This document shows, piece by piece, positions 5,270-6,205 of a DNA stretch of 6,205 bases. The stretch lies in the NCBI GenBank assembly GCA_018056145.1, contig JAGPGE010000373.1, positions 1 through 6,205 on the forward strand, given 5' to 3'. Source of the DNA: Armatimonadota bacterium. Lineage in GTDB: Bacteria; Armatimonadota; Zipacnadia; Zipacnadales; JABUFB01. The notes under the pieces are model-generated. The model made no database searches, was not told where the DNA came from, and was given only the letters and a program-made list of their open reading frames with translations. The position numbers were made by a program, and so were the translations under genes. Within the stretch, counting starts at the first letter, position 1; every line of letters begins with the position of its first letter.

Positions 5270-6205
5270 CTAAAGCGTCACCGGCACGCCCTTGTCCGCG
5301 CTCTCGTACATCGCAAGCGCGATCTCAAGCGTGTGCCGCGCGCTCTCCAGCGTCACTCGCGGCTTGCCGCCATTGTGGATGACGTTGATCATGTCCTCCA
5401 CCATGTACTTGTGCTCGGTGAAGGCGAAGTCCGCCGCGCCGCCGGCCGCCGTGGACTGGTTCGGATCGCCGATCTGCACCATGCCTTCGTCGCCCGGCTG
5501 CTCTTCCCTGAACTTCCAGGTGGCCACGCGTTCCCCCTGCATGATCACCGTGCCGTCTTCGCCGTTCACCTCGATGCGGATGTCCGTCCCCGGCCACAGC
5601 GCCGTGCTCGCCTGGACGATGCCCTGCGCCCCATTGCGGAACCGCAGGAAGGCGTTCAGCGTGTCCTCCAGTTCCACTTCGGGGTGCGCGAGATTGGTCA
5701 TGCGCGCCTCGACTTCGGCCACCGGCCCAAGCAGGTGGTGCAGCAGGTCGATGTAATGGAAGGCGTGCTGGATGGTGACCCCCGCGCCCTGGTCCCGCTT
5801 GCTGCGCCAGTCGGCGGAGAGGTAGTACTCGGTGGACCGGTACCACTTCATGTACGCGTCGCCCTCAAGCAGCTTGCCGAAGCGCCCGGAATCGATGGCC
5901 GCTTTGATCGCCTCGATGGGCTTTCGGAATCGCACCTGCAGGGAGATCGCGCACTGCACGCCGTTGGCGTCGCGCGCGGCGATCATCTGGTCCACTTTCT
6001 CCAGCGTCATGTCTGGCGGCTTCTCGACCACAACATGCTTGCCCGCCTGCATCGCCGGCACCGCGAACATGGCGTGCATGGAGTTGGGGGTGCAGACGCT
6101 CACCACGTCGATGCGCTCGTCGGCCAGCATGGCCTCGAAGCTCGCGGCGGCCTCGCAGTTGAACTTGGCGCAGAATTGCCCGAGGCGGTCCGCGTCCAGG
6201 TCCGT
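5270..6205 (-). CDS. Gfo/Idh/MocA family NAD(P)-dependent oxidoreductase, N-terminus outside window
   Basis: The visible part is 311 residues, running from the right edge to a stop at 5270-5272. The reading frame stays open to base 6205, so the start is missing. By comparison with family members of roughly 340-370 residues, about 35-40 residues are absent, including the Gly-rich Rossmann loop. Visible hallmarks, numbered from the edge, are DLDADR at 2-7 (end of the second Rossmann strand), the CTPNSMHA segment at 38-45, VVVEKP with Lys62 (the family lysine at the active site), WYRSTEYYLSADWR at 121-134, and His150 in HAFHYIDLLHHLLG. The C-terminal half is the usual alpha/beta dimerisation and substrate domain. 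Four residues before His150, where many relatives carry Asp or Asn, this protein has Gln146. Family members oxidise, reduce or epimerise sugars, inositols and related compounds with NAD(P); the substrate here cannot be named. The gene is convergent with the large exported protein gene, so the two are not in one operon, although a shared carbohydrate theme is plausible. Confidence 0.93.
   Translation of the reverse strand, partial: TDLDADRLGQFCAKFNCEAAASFEAMLADERIDVVSVCTPNSMHAMFAVPAMQAGKHVVVEKPPDMTLEKVDQMIAARDANGVQCAISLQVRFRKPIEAIKAAIDSGRFGKLLEGDAYMKWYRSTEYYLSADWRSKRDQGAGVTIQHAFHYIDLLHHLLGPVAEVEARMTNLAHPEVELEDTLNAFLRFRNGAQGIVQASTALWPGTDIRIEVNGEDGTVIMQGERVATWKFREEQPGDEGMVQIGDPNQSTAAGGAADFAFTEHKYMVEDMINVIHNGGKPRVTLESARHTLEIALAMYESADKGVPVTL

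Overview
The window is high-GC bacterial DNA with a compact forward-strand cluster and one convergent reverse-strand gene. No rRNA, tRNA, CRISPR array, integrase or transposase gene was found. The mix of a very large secreted carbohydrate-type protein with Asn-Gly-Gly-Phe-Glu and jelly-roll modules, a Gfo/Idh/MocA sugar-type oxidoreductase and GC-rich intergenic repeats suggests a free-living heterotroph of a group such as Armatimonadota, Planctomycetota or Lentisphaerota. That placement is an inference from style of content; there is no phylogenetic marker in the window.

Layout. Positions 1-196 hold no gene I can defend, only a strong GC-rich hairpin (20-60), a 15-bp palindrome (113-127) and a weak extended -10-like box. 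Positions 197-565 and 635-934 encode two small three-helix membrane proteins that align with each other almost without gaps, so they look like a diverged tandem duplication. Their ribosome binding sites and short gaps (69 and 42 bases) suggest one transcript with the next gene, 977-4963. That gene encodes an exported protein of 1328 residues: signal peptide, N-terminal jelly-roll, two Ig-like domains, a large beta-sandwich, a helical (alpha/alpha) toroid, a small beta domain and a C-terminal jelly-roll. The order resembles glycoside hydrolases and polysaccharide lyases, but I cannot assign it to a named family.

Positions 4964-5269 lie between convergent genes and contain a perfect 8-bp hairpin and a 70-bp pair of inverted REP-like units. 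From 5270 to the right edge, on the minus strand, is a Gfo/Idh/MocA family oxidoreductase whose N-terminus lies outside the window.

Working hypothesis: the secreted protein binds and cleaves, or formerly cleaved, a polysaccharide outside the cytoplasm, and the oxidoreductase oxidises or epimerises a resulting sugar. The role of the paired membrane proteins is unknown. The most noteworthy items are the unassigned multi-domain enzyme-like protein, the paralogous membrane pair next to it, and the REP-like inverted pair.
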